11,864 nt of DNA from Betaproteobacteria bacterium (lineage in GTDB: Bacteria; Pseudomonadota; Gammaproteobacteria; Burkholderiales; SG8-41): positions 1-11,864 of the forward strand of contig JAJTHX010000396.1 of NCBI GenBank assembly GCA_021300125.1, given 5' to 3'. Within the stretch, counting starts at the first letter, position 1. Each line of letters opens with the position of its first letter. A model generated the notes under the pieces. That model did not search any database. It worked only from the letters and a program-made list of their open reading frames with translations, and was not told where the DNA came from. Positions 6,200-11,864 of this stretch are shown one piece after another. The position numbers and the translations under genes were made by a program.

Positions 6200-6379
6200 G
6201 TGAAGCAACTCGCCTTGCCGCTGCAGTCCGACCCCGGCGCCGACCCGGCGCTGCGCCGCGCCTGGATCGCCAGCCGCCTGCGCATGCCCTATCACATCGC
6301 CATCAACACGCCGGCCATCGCGATCTGCCTGCGCAGCATGGCGCTCAGCGAAACCCGCCGCAACCGCGCCGCGGGCTGA
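6200..6379 (+). CDS. Small protein of 59 residues, unknown function, QLALPL motif
   Basis: A GTG-started 59-residue protein with a perfect AGGAGG seven bases upstream and third codon positions like neighbouring genes. The frame stays open upstream through the terminator, but the ribosome-binding site fixes this start. The N-terminus is MKQLALPLQSD. QLALPL fits the beta-sliding-clamp binding consensus QLxLPL, known for example at the N-terminus of Hda. A basic helix-like segment ADPALRRAWIASRLRMPY (14-31) follows, then a short hydrophobic stretch PAIAICLRSM (38-47) and a basic tail. It has no signal peptide and no recognised domain. It is preceded by a structured leader with a terminator and converges with the Bug gene, with 12 bases between the two stops. 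I do not recognise the family; clamp binding is an inference from one motif. Confidence 0.7.
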   Translation: MKQLALPLQSDPGADPALRRAWIASRLRMPYHIAINTPAIAICLRSMALSETRRNRAAG

Positions 6380-6391
6380 GCGCGCACACGC

Positions 6392-7339
6392 CTATTCCCG
6401 GATTCCGAGGTCGCGGATCAGCCGGCCCCACTTCGCCATGTCCGCCTGGATCACGGCGGAGAATTCTTCCGGCGTGGTTGAACGCGCATCGCTGCCGGCG
6501 GCGAGCAGTTTTTCCTTCACGTCGGGGCGGGTCATCACCCTCGCCACCTCGGCGTTCCACAGCCGGATCACCGCCTCCGGTGTTTTCGCCGGCGCCAGCA
6601 GGCCGTTGAAGGAGACCGATTCATAACCCGGCAAGGCTTCGGAGAGCAGTGGCAGGCCGGGCGCCAGCGGCGTCGGCTGGCTGCTGGTCACCGCCAGCGC
6701 GCGCAGCTTGCCCGACTGGATATGCGGCGTGACCGAGCCCGCGGTCGGAAACATCAATCCCACTTCACCGCTCAAGATGCCGATCAGCGAGCCGCCGGTA
6801 CCCTTGTAGGCGACCCGCACGATGTCGAGCTTCGCCATCGACTTGAACAGCTCGGCCGCCAGATGCGGCGCGGCGCCGAGCGAGCCCGCGGCATAGTTGA
6901 GCGCGCCGGGACGCGACCTTGCGAGCGCAATCAGCTCGCGCGGCGATTTCACCGGCAGCGAGGGATGCACCACCACCACGTTGGGCGAACTCGCGACCAG
7001 CGTCACCGGCATGAAATCCCTGACCGGGTCATAAGGCGTGCTGCGAATGAACGGCGACAGCCACACCGCGCTGCCGTAGAGCAGCAGCGTGTAACCATCG
7101 GCCGGGGCGCGCGCGACAATTTCCGCGGCGATGGTGCCGCGGTTGTCCACGATCACTGTCTGGCCGAGTGAGGCCCGCGCCTCCTGCGCGAGCAGCCGCG
7201 CCACGATGTCGTTGGCGCTGCCGGGCGCGACGGTGACGATGCGCACCGGTTTCGCGGGATAGGCCTGCGACGATGCGGGCCCGGCCATCAGCAGTGCAGC
7301 CCCCAGTGCGACGCACACTTGCAGCGTTCTCGCCACCAT
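6392..7339 (-). CDS. Bug-family (TctC-like) periplasmic substrate-binding protein
   Basis: A 315-residue tripartite tricarboxylate transporter-type binding protein. A signal peptide (about 1-26, hydrophobic core CVALGAALLMAG, cleavage near ASSQA) precedes YPAKPVRIVTVAPGSANDI (27-45), the family's opening strand and ligand loop. ADGYTLL (80-86), a VRVAYKG strand and SGKLRALAVTS follow in family order. Bug proteins capture carboxylates or related small acids in the periplasm, many without a dedicated TctAB permease; none is seen here. Between VDNR (64-67) and the following IAAE the usual Gly-rich PGAGG-type loop is reduced to GT, about four residues shorter than typical members. GGAGGA (7352-7347) lies seven bases before the ATG at 7339. 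A GTG at 7342 would place it only four bases away, so ATG is chosen. It is the last gene of the RraA-dioxygenase-dehydrogenase operon. Confidence 0.93.
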   Translation of the reverse strand: MVARTLQVCVALGAALLMAGPASSQAYPAKPVRIVTVAPGSANDIVARLLAQEARASLGQTVIVDNRGTIAAEIVARAPADGYTLLLYGSAVWLSPFIRSTPYDPVRDFMPVTLVASSPNVVVVHPSLPVKSPRELIALARSRPGALNYAAGSLGAAPHLAAELFKSMAKLDIVRVAYKGTGGSLIGILSGEVGLMFPTAGSVTPHIQSGKLRALAVTSSQPTPLAPGLPLLSEALPGYESVSFNGLLAPAKTPEAVIRLWNAEVARVMTRPDVKEKLLAAGSDARSTTPEEFSAVIQADMAKWGRLIRDLGIRE

Positions 7340-7360
7340 CACGGTCTCCTCCGCTCCACG

Positions 7361-7382
7361 CCGCCGGGTGCCTACCCGGCGG
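7361..7382 (-). other. Intercistronic stem-loop between dehydrogenase and Bug genes
   Basis: CCGCCGGGT (7361-7369) and ACCCGGCGG (7374-7382) form a perfect 9-bp stem with a 4-base loop. It lies between the AT-rich repeat (7389-7412) and the Bug ribosome-binding site. No T-tract follows on the minus strand, so readthrough is expected. It could stabilise a processed Bug mRNA or cause partial attenuation. Confidence 0.55.
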
Positions 7383-7388
7383 ATTCAG

Positions 7389-7412
7389 CATAACTTATTG
7401 TTTTTATTGAAT
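7389..7412 (-). repeat. AT-rich 24-bp intergenic element, copy 2
   Basis: It is identical to 218-241 except at one base and has the same orientation. It contains the palindrome ATAACTTAT (7390-7398) and, on the minus strand, CAATAA-AAA-CAATAA (two units in 9-bp period). It starts four bases after the stop codon of the aldehyde dehydrogenase gene and ends about 50 bases before the Bug start codon. The repeated placement directly behind a stop codon and ahead of a co-directional gene argues for a regulatory site rather than chance. Confidence 0.7.
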
Positions 7413-7416
7413 TATT

Positions 7417-8862
7417 TTACAAGCCCGCCTGTGTCACGAATTTGCCGACCAGATACGGCTCCAGCGCTTCCACCCCGCCTTCCGAACCGTAACCGGAGTC
7501 CTTGACGCCGCCGAAGGGCACTTCGGGCAGCGCAAAGCCGAGATGGTTGATGGTCATCATGCCGGTCTCGACTTGCGCCGCGATCGCCGTCGCAGTCTTC
7601 GCCGATTTGGTCCAGGCATAGGCGGCGAGGCCGTACGGCAGGCGGTTGGCTTCGGCCACCGCATCGTCGAAAGTCTTGAACGGGTTGATGATCGCCAGCG
7701 GGCCGAAGGGCTCGGTATTCATCGCCATCGCACTCGCCGGCAGCTCGGTGATCACCGTCGGCTCGAAGAAGTTGCCCTTCTCGCCGATGGGATAACCGCC
7801 GGTCTGCACCTTGCCGCCGTGTTTTTTCGCGTCCTCGACGTTGGCGACCATCGCGCTCTGCCGGCGCGGGTTGGCCAGCGTCGCCATCTTGGTGTCCTTG
7901 TCGAAGCCGTCGCCGACCTTGATCGCCTTCGCGCCCTCGGTGAACTTCTCGACAAACTGCTTGTAGACGCCCTCCTGCACCAGGAATCGCGTCGGCGACA
8001 CGCAGACCTGGCCGGCGTTGCGGTACTTCATGAAGGTCATCATCTTCGCTGCGACCTCTATGTCGGCGTCGTCAAAAATGATCACCGGCGCGTGGCCGCC
8101 CAGCTCCATCGTCGCGCGCTTCATGTGCTGGCCGGCGAGCGCCGCGAGCTGCTTGCCCACCGGGGTCGAGCCGGTGAAGGTCATCTTGCGGATCACCGGA
8201 TGCGGAATCAGGTAGCTCGAAATCTCCGCCGGGCTGCCATAGACCAGGTTGATCACGCCCGCCGGCACGCCGGCATCGACAAAGGCACGCACCAGTTCCG
8301 CCGGCGAGGCCGGGGTTTCCTCCGGCGCCTTGAGGATGATCGAGCAGCCGGTGCTGAGCGCTGCGGAGAGCTTGCGCACCGCCTGGTTGATCGGGAAATT
8401 CCACGGCGTGAAGGCGGCGACCGGACCCACGGGCTCCTTCACCACCAGCTGGTAGACGCCTTCGGCGCGCGCCGGAATCACCCGGCCGTAGGCGCGGCGG
8501 CCTTCCTCGGCAAACCAGTCGATCAGGTCGGCTCCGGCCATCACCTCCAGCCGCGACTCGGCGATCGGCTTGCCCTGCTCGAAAGTCATGTAGGTGGCAA
8601 CGGTCTCCGCGCGCTCGCGGAAAATGTCCGCGGCCTTGCGCATGATCTTGCAGCGCTCGAAGGCCGACACCTTGCGCCAGGCCTTGAACCCCTTGTCCGC
8701 GGCTTCGAGCGCGCGGTCGAGGTCGGCCTTCTCGGCATAGGCCACGGTGCCGATGGGCTGGTGATTGGCGGGATTTACCACCGGCAGGGTGCGGCCGGAG
8801 GCGGCGGCAGTCCACTGGCCATTGATGTGGAGCAGCGTGTTCGGATAGCTGATGGATGTCAT
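7417..8862 (-). CDS. Aldehyde dehydrogenase, succinate-semialdehyde dehydrogenase type
   Basis: A 481-residue NAD(P)-dependent aldehyde dehydrogenase that oxidises an aldehyde to its acid through a thioester intermediate. All key residues are seen: Asn155 in PWNFP, Lys178 in ILKAPEETP, the general base Glu253 in MELGGHAP and the nucleophile Cys287 in NAGQVCVS. The C-terminal [18 protein letters not shown] is typical of the GabD-like (succinate/glutarate/ketoglutarate semialdehyde) branch. The full length fits the family and no signal peptide is present, so it is cytoplasmic. ATG at 8862 has only a weak AGG upstream. It lies 73 bases after the dioxygenase gene in the same direction. The context suggests it oxidises a semialdehyde made by the RraA-family aldolase or the dioxygenase. 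The exact aldehyde and NAD/NADP preference cannot be read. Confidence 0.95.
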   Translation of the reverse strand: MTSISYPNTLLHINGQWTAAASGRTLPVVNPANHQPIGTVAYAEKADLDRALEAADKGFKAWRKVSAFERCKIMRKAADIFRERAETVATYMTFEQGKPIAESRLEVMAGADLIDWFAEEGRRAYGRVIPARAEGVYQLVVKEPVGPVAAFTPWNFPINQAVRKLSAALSTGCSIILKAPEETPASPAELVRAFVDAGVPAGVINLVYGSPAEISSYLIPHPVIRKMTFTGSTPVGKQLAALAGQHMKRATMELGGHAPVIIFDDADIEVAAKMMTFMKYRNAGQVCVSPTRFLVQEGVYKQFVEKFTEGAKAIKVGDGFDKDTKMATLANPRRQSAMVANVEDAKKHGGKVQTGGYPIGEKGNFFEPTVITELPASAMAMNTEPFGPLAIINPFKTFDDAVAEANRLPYGLAAYAWTKSAKTATAIAAQVETGMMTINHLGFALPEVPFGGVKDSGYGSEGGVEALEPYLVGKFVTQAGL

Positions 8863-8935
8863 GGCAAACCTGTCGGACGGTTGAACGGAGGAAGGCGAAG
8901 AATAAACGACTTTGCCGCAAGCCGGCAGGTAAGGC

Positions 8936-9781
8936 TCAGCGCGGCCGCTCGCCGCGCACCTGCACGCGCAGCATCAGCGCATGCGCTTCTGCAACGCCGG
9001 CCTCGTGCCGGTGCAACAGCGCGCGGTTGTCCCAGATCAGCGTGTCGCCGCTCAGCCAGTCGTGGGCCCAGGTCAGCGCGGGCTGCGTGGCATGCGTCCA
9101 CAAGGCATCGAGCAGGGCCTCGCTCTCGGGCAAAGGCAGGCCGATCACGTAACTCATCGGCCGCCGGCCGAGGAACAGCGCGCGGCGTCCGCTGACCGGA
9201 TGCGCGCAGACCAGCGGATGCTGGGCGCCGGTGGATTCACGCGGGTCCAGCACCTCGGCAAAACCTTCGCGCAGGCGGCCTTCGCCATCGACGCTCTCAT
9301 CCTGCAGCAGCAGGCGGCCGTGGATGCGCTGGCGCAGCTCGGCGGGCAGCGTGTCATGGGCCTGCTGCTGGTTGGCGAACACCGAACGCGCGCCGGGGGC
9401 GGCGGCGGCGGCATGCAGCAGCGCGATCGAACAGGGTTTCATGCGGTAGGCCAGGTCACTTTGCCAAAGCGCCGGAGCGCCGAGGCTGCCGGTGGGCCGC
9501 GCCAGGGCCATGCGGTTGGACACCACCAGGTGCGCCTCGCGCACCGCCGGGTCCTGGGTGGCGAGCACGCTGACCCCCTGCGCCTCGAGCAGACCGAAGA
9601 CCTCACCCAGCGCACGCAACTGCGCTTCATCGAGTTTCTGGCCGCGCACCACCACCACCAGATGCGCCGCCAGCGCTTCGCGCAATACCGCGATGGTTTC
9701 GCCGCCGGGCGAGGCGAGATCAACACCGCTGACCTCTGCGCCGCAGGCCGCTCCCGAGGCCGTGATCCGGGGATTGTGCAT
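8936..9781 (-). CDS. TauD/TfdA family dioxygenase-like protein lacking the first iron His
   Basis: A 281-residue protein of the Fe(II)/2-oxoglutarate-dependent TauD/TfdA family (double-stranded beta-helix). The first strand region, [14 protein letters not shown] (133-146) and the C-terminal [11 protein letters not shown] (248-258, distal His257, Arg258) are all present. The facial-triad motif that should read WHxD reads WQSD: Gln107 (CAA, 9463-9461) replaces His, while Asp109 is kept. The rest of the gene is intact and well biased, so decay is not obvious. With an intact motif the enzyme would hydroxylate or oxidatively cleave a small substrate. With Gln, iron binding may be weakened or altered. 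The ATG at 9781 is chosen; an in-frame TTG at 9793 overlaps the RraA stop and would add four residues. It follows the RraA gene by eight bases, clearly one operon. Confidence 0.88.
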   Translation of the reverse strand: MHNPRITASGAACGAEVSGVDLASPGGETIAVLREALAAHLVVVVRGQKLDEAQLRALGEVFGLLEAQGVSVLATQDPAVREAHLVVSNRMALARPTGSLGAPALWQSDLAYRMKPCSIALLHAAAAAPGARSVFANQQQAHDTLPAELRQRIHGRLLLQDESVDGEGRLREGFAEVLDPRESTGAQHPLVCAHPVSGRRALFLGRRPMSYVIGLPLPESEALLDALWTHATQPALTWAHDWLSGDTLIWDNRALLHRHEAGVAEAHALMLRVQVRGERPR

Positions 9782-9789
9782 CGCCGTGC

Positions 9790-10539
9790 TCAACCGCCGA
9801 TTTTGCTGAAATAGGGCTTGTGGGCGATCTCGACCACCGAAAGACCCGCTGCCACATCACGGTTGCGCGCTTCCTCGCCGGCAGACAGCGCCTGCGCCCG
9901 CGCCAGCACTTCGGCGATGCGCCCCCGGGGCACAAAACACACACCGTTGTCATCGGCGATCACGAGGTCACCGGCGTTCACCGGCACGCCGCAGATCTGC
10001 ACCGGCCCGTTGATCGCCACCGTCTCCACCCGCCACTTGCCGGTGATCAGGCTGACGCCGCGCGCCCAGACCGGATATCCGATGCCGCGCGCGGTGGCGA
10101 CATCGCGCGTCGCGCCATCGACGATGGCACCCGCCTCCCCCTGGCGCTTGCCGACGTTGGCGGAATTGCCGCCGAGGCTGGAAATATGCTCAACGCCTTC
10201 GATCACCAGCACGTCTCCGGGCCGAGCCAGGTTGTGCGCCTCGATTTCGGCCTGCCTGGACTGCCGTGCCTGCGCACCCAGCGTCGGCGGGGTGGCCTGC
10301 ATGATGTTGCGCACGGTCAGCGCGGGCCCCGCCATGCGCGCGCCGGGCAGCATCGGCTGCAGATTCGCGGCCGGTACCGCGCCATGGATGCCGAGCTCGT
10401 CCATCGCATCGGATACGGTACCGGCAAGGTCGGTCAAGGCGAGAAACGCCTTGATCACCGCGGGGTCGGGCCGCGGAATGTCCAGTGTCACGATGCGGTT
10501 GCGGGCGATTTTTCCGGTGAGGGCGGGTTCGTGGTTCAT
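9790..10539 (-). CDS. RraA-family protein (HMG/CHA aldolase-like)
   Basis: A 249-residue protein of the RraA / 4-hydroxy-4-methyl-2-oxoglutarate aldolase fold. Signature segments are GGNSANVG (123-130), GAIVDGATRD (137-146, Arg145 substrate-binding and Asp146 Mg-binding in characterised members) and DDNGVCFVP (196-204). Members are class II pyruvate aldolases, oxaloacetate decarboxylases or, in RraA proper, RNase E inhibitors. The catalytic residues and the catabolic neighbours favour an enzyme over an RNase regulator. It is about 80 residues longer than RraA itself, with an extended N-terminal part. ATG at 10539 follows GAGAG and a normal spacing; a TTG at 10557 is less likely. It is the first gene of the operon with the dioxygenase, dehydrogenase and Bug protein. 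A TATGAT near 10570 could be its -10, but no -35 fits. Confidence 0.92.
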   Translation of the reverse strand: MNHEPALTGKIARNRIVTLDIPRPDPAVIKAFLALTDLAGTVSDAMDELGIHGAVPAANLQPMLPGARMAGPALTVRNIMQATPPTLGAQARQSRQAEIEAHNLARPGDVLVIEGVEHISSLGGNSANVGKRQGEAGAIVDGATRDVATARGIGYPVWARGVSLITGKWRVETVAINGPVQICGVPVNAGDLVIADDNGVCFVPRGRIAEVLARAQALSAGEEARNRDVAAGLSVVEIAHKPYFSKIGG

Positions 10540-10602
10540 GCAGCTCTCGCTGAGCAATGCGCAAGGCCGCGATCATAGCAGCCGACGGCCAGCGTCCCGG
10601 CC

Positions 10603-10740
10603 ATGATGCTATCTTCGCGGCTGCCCATGCCCTCCCGCAAAATCTCCGTCACGCTGTCCGAGCCGCAAAAGGTGCCGGCCCCGGTCGCCGATGTCGAACA
10701 GGCCCTGCTCGCGATCAGGAACGACCTGCAGCAGGGATAA
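10603..10740 (+). CDS. Possible small ORF of 45 residues (weak)
   Basis: An open frame begins with two adjacent ATG codons (10603, 10606), has a third in-frame ATG at 10627, and ends in TAA at 10740. From the third ATG the product starts MPSRKISVTLSEPQK, and its third codon positions are strongly G/C, as in real genes here. No ribosome-binding site precedes any of the starts and I recognise no family. It lies between the RraA start and the glycosyltransferase relic in another frame. It may be a remnant of the same decaying locus rather than a working gene. Confidence 0.3.
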   Translation: MMLSSRLPMPSRKISVTLSEPQKVPAPVADVEQALLAIRNDLQQG

Positions 10741-10757
10741 CGCCAGCGCGCGGGCGC

Positions 10758-11413
10758 ATGGTCTGCGACATTTCCTGGCAAAGCCGGCGGTCGGAATACG
10801 GCGCGGACAAGAGCATGGCGCTGGCCGAACTCGGCGGACTGTTTGCGCTGCCGCGCTTGCGTGCTGTCGACCTGCAGTACGGCAACACCCGCGAGGAGCG
10901 GTCCGCGCTAAAGGCCGCCGGCGGCCCGTGTATTGCCCATATCAACGGCCTTGACGCCACGCGCGAGCTCGACCGGCTCACCGCGCTGATCGAGGCCTGC
11001 GACATTGTGTTCTTCGTCAGCAACACCACCGCGCATCTGGCCGGTGCGCTGGGCAAGCCGGCCTGGGTGCTGCTGCCACACACCACCGGTCGCTTCTGTA
11101 CTGGCAGGCCGCACGCGAAGATTCGCTGTGGTATCCGCAGCTGCACCTGCTGCGCCAGCTCCGGGCCGGCGACTGGAGCGGCGTGGTGCAGCGGGTGTGT
11201 GACGAGATCACGCCGCGGTTGCCGCCCCGGCAAGGAACACCGGCAAGAAAAAATGCGGTGGCCACGGCAGCCCCCGGGGCACCGCGCAGGGTGCGAAGGC
11301 AGCCGCTTCCCGAAAAAACCCCCGCCGTCGAGCAAAACGGGGGCGCGCAAAAAATAGCGCGGCGCAGTCCGCAACATGACCGCAGGCCCCTGCACAGGGC
11401 GGGCGCGGTGTAA
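10758..11413 (+). pseudogene. Glycosyltransferase family 9-like C-terminal relic, frameshifted
   Basis: From ATG 10758 the frame encodes MVCDISWQSRR, then AVDLQYGNTREER and DIVFFVSNTTAHLAGALG followed by PAWVLLP. This is the C-terminal half of the heptosyltransferase-like (GT9) domain often fused to TPR repeats. The frame then breaks at about 11097. The expected continuation appears in another frame as YWQAAREDSLWYPQLHLLRQ (from 11099), followed by LRAGDWSGVVQRVCDEI. One missing base after TTCTG explains it. The upstream TPR and N-terminal catalytic parts are absent, so the gene is also 5'-truncated. The second frame stays open to a stop at 11411-11413, but its last 60 residues are Pro/Arg-rich and probably not original. 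A single sequencing error could cause the frameshift, not the missing N-terminus. Confidence 0.75.
11313..11343 (-). terminator. Minus-strand intrinsic terminator candidate
   Basis: Reading the minus strand, CCCCCG (11343-11338) pairs with CGGGGG (11324-11319) across a 13-base loop and is followed by six T (11318-11313). The stem is short and pure G/C. No minus-strand gene ending here is visible in the window, so what it terminates is unclear. It may stop antisense transcription running toward the RraA operon. Confidence 0.45.
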
Positions 11414-11442
11414 AGTCCCGGCGTGATCAGGGAGGAGGGCCC

Positions 11443-11864
11443 ATGACCGCATCCAGTCCGCTCAAGCTGCGCCGGCTGTCCAACGCGCTGGGCGCCGAAA
11501 TCTGCGACATCGATCTCACGCAGGGGATGAGCGAAAGCGTCTTCGGCGCGATCCACAACGCTTTCCTGCAGTACGGCATCCTGCTGTTCCGCAACCAGAA
11601 CCTCACCCGGGAACAGCACATCGACTTCAGCCGCCGCTTCGGCGAACTCGACCGCCACGACGCGCTGCCGCGCGACCGCCACCCCGATTATCCCGAACTG
11701 CTGCTGGTCACCAACCGCCCGAACCCCGATGGCACCCCCTCCGAGTCACGCTACACCGGCCGTTCCTGGCACACCGATTACTCGTACACCACGCAGCCTG
11801 CGCTGGGTTCCCTGCTGCGCTGCTGGCAGCTGCCCGAGGTCGGCGGCGACACGCTGTTCGCCAA
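11443..11864 (+). CDS. TauD/TfdA family dioxygenase, N-terminal part (runs off right edge)
   Basis: The first 140 codons of an Fe(II)/2-oxoglutarate-dependent dioxygenase are present. The order is family-typical: LGAEICDIDLTQ (16-27), AFLQYGILLFRNQNLT (40-55), the RRFGELDRH helix (64-72) and the iron-binding WHTDYSY (109-115) with His110 and Asp112. Then come PALGSLLRC (119-127) and GGDTLFA (134-140), where the sequence ends. Family members oxidise taurine, sulfonates, chlorophenoxyacetates and other small acids; the distal His and the substrate pocket lie outside the window. GGAGGAGG (11431-11438) lies four bases before the ATG. It is on the opposite strand from the Gln-variant paralogue at 8936-9781, so it is not in that operon. 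Its promoter would lie in or behind the glycosyltransferase relic. Confidence 0.92.
   Translation, partial: MTASSPLKLRRLSNALGAEICDIDLTQGMSESVFGAIHNAFLQYGILLFRNQNLTREQHIDFSRRFGELDRHDALPRDRHPDYPELLLVTNRPNPDGTPSESRYTGRSWHTDYSYTTQPALGSLLRCWQLPEVGGDTLFA

Noticed and set aside
5845..6285. Minus-strand open frame across the structured region
   Set aside because: It is Arg/Pro/Ser-rich, crosses the terminator stem and has no ribosome-binding site or family resemblance.
7361..7382. Terminator between the dehydrogenase and Bug genes
   Set aside because: The stem is perfect, but no T-run follows on the minus strand, so it was listed as an intercistronic stem-loop.
7543..9195. Plus-strand open frame of about 550 codons
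   Set aside because: It lies opposite the aldehyde dehydrogenase, whose catalytic residues are all intact, and its composition (Arg/His/Gly) is that of a shadow frame.
1..11864. CRISPR array, insertion sequence, integrase, attachment site or replication origin
   Set aside because: No regularly spaced repeats, transposase or integrase motifs, terminal inverted repeats or DnaA-box clusters were seen.

Overview
The window is GC-rich (about two thirds G+C by eye) with dense, mostly minus-strand genes and strong G/C bias at third codon positions. A Bug-type (TctC-like) periplasmic binding protein, an MmgE/PrpD protein, an RraA-family aldolase, TauD/TfdA dioxygenases and a DinB with an extra loop before its GRGVVTT motif together suggest a betaproteobacterium, probably Burkholderiales, with a large catabolic repertoire. 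The taxon is inferred from gene families, not from a marker gene.

Region 1 (1-4424, all minus): a probable operon or co-directional string reads right to left as DNA polymerase IV (dinB), MmgE/PrpD family protein, four-domain rhodanese protein and the N-terminus of an HMG-CoA-lyase-type enzyme that runs off the left edge. Region 2 (4425-5831, plus): a divergent intergenic region with a candidate sigma-70 promoter is followed by a family-3 solute-binding-like protein with no signal peptide. A dyad-rich intergenic region and a small VOC (glyoxalase-fold) enzyme come next. Region 3 (5832-6379, plus): 368 bases without a recognisable gene hold a chain of predicted hairpins, a T-box-like 14-mer and a strong intrinsic terminator. 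They lead to a 59-residue GTG-started small protein with a perfect AGGAGG ribosome-binding site and an N-terminal QLALPL motif.

Region 4 (6392-10539, minus): a catabolic operon runs RraA-family aldolase, TauD-like dioxygenase, aldehyde dehydrogenase, Bug substrate-binding protein. It reads as uptake of an organic acid, oxidation or hydroxylation, aldol/retro-aldol or decarboxylation chemistry, and oxidation of the resulting aldehyde. The dioxygenase has Gln where the first iron-binding His of HxD belongs. Region 5 (10540-11864, plus): a decayed, 5'-truncated and frameshifted glycosyltransferase-9-like relic is followed by a second TauD/TfdA dioxygenase with an intact HTD motif, cut by the right edge.

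A 24-bp AT-rich element (23/24 identical) occurs twice, each time 2-4 bases past the stop codon of a minus-strand gene and upstream of the next one. It is the clearest non-coding signal shared between two parts of the window. No tRNA, rRNA, CRISPR array, insertion sequence or phage gene was seen.
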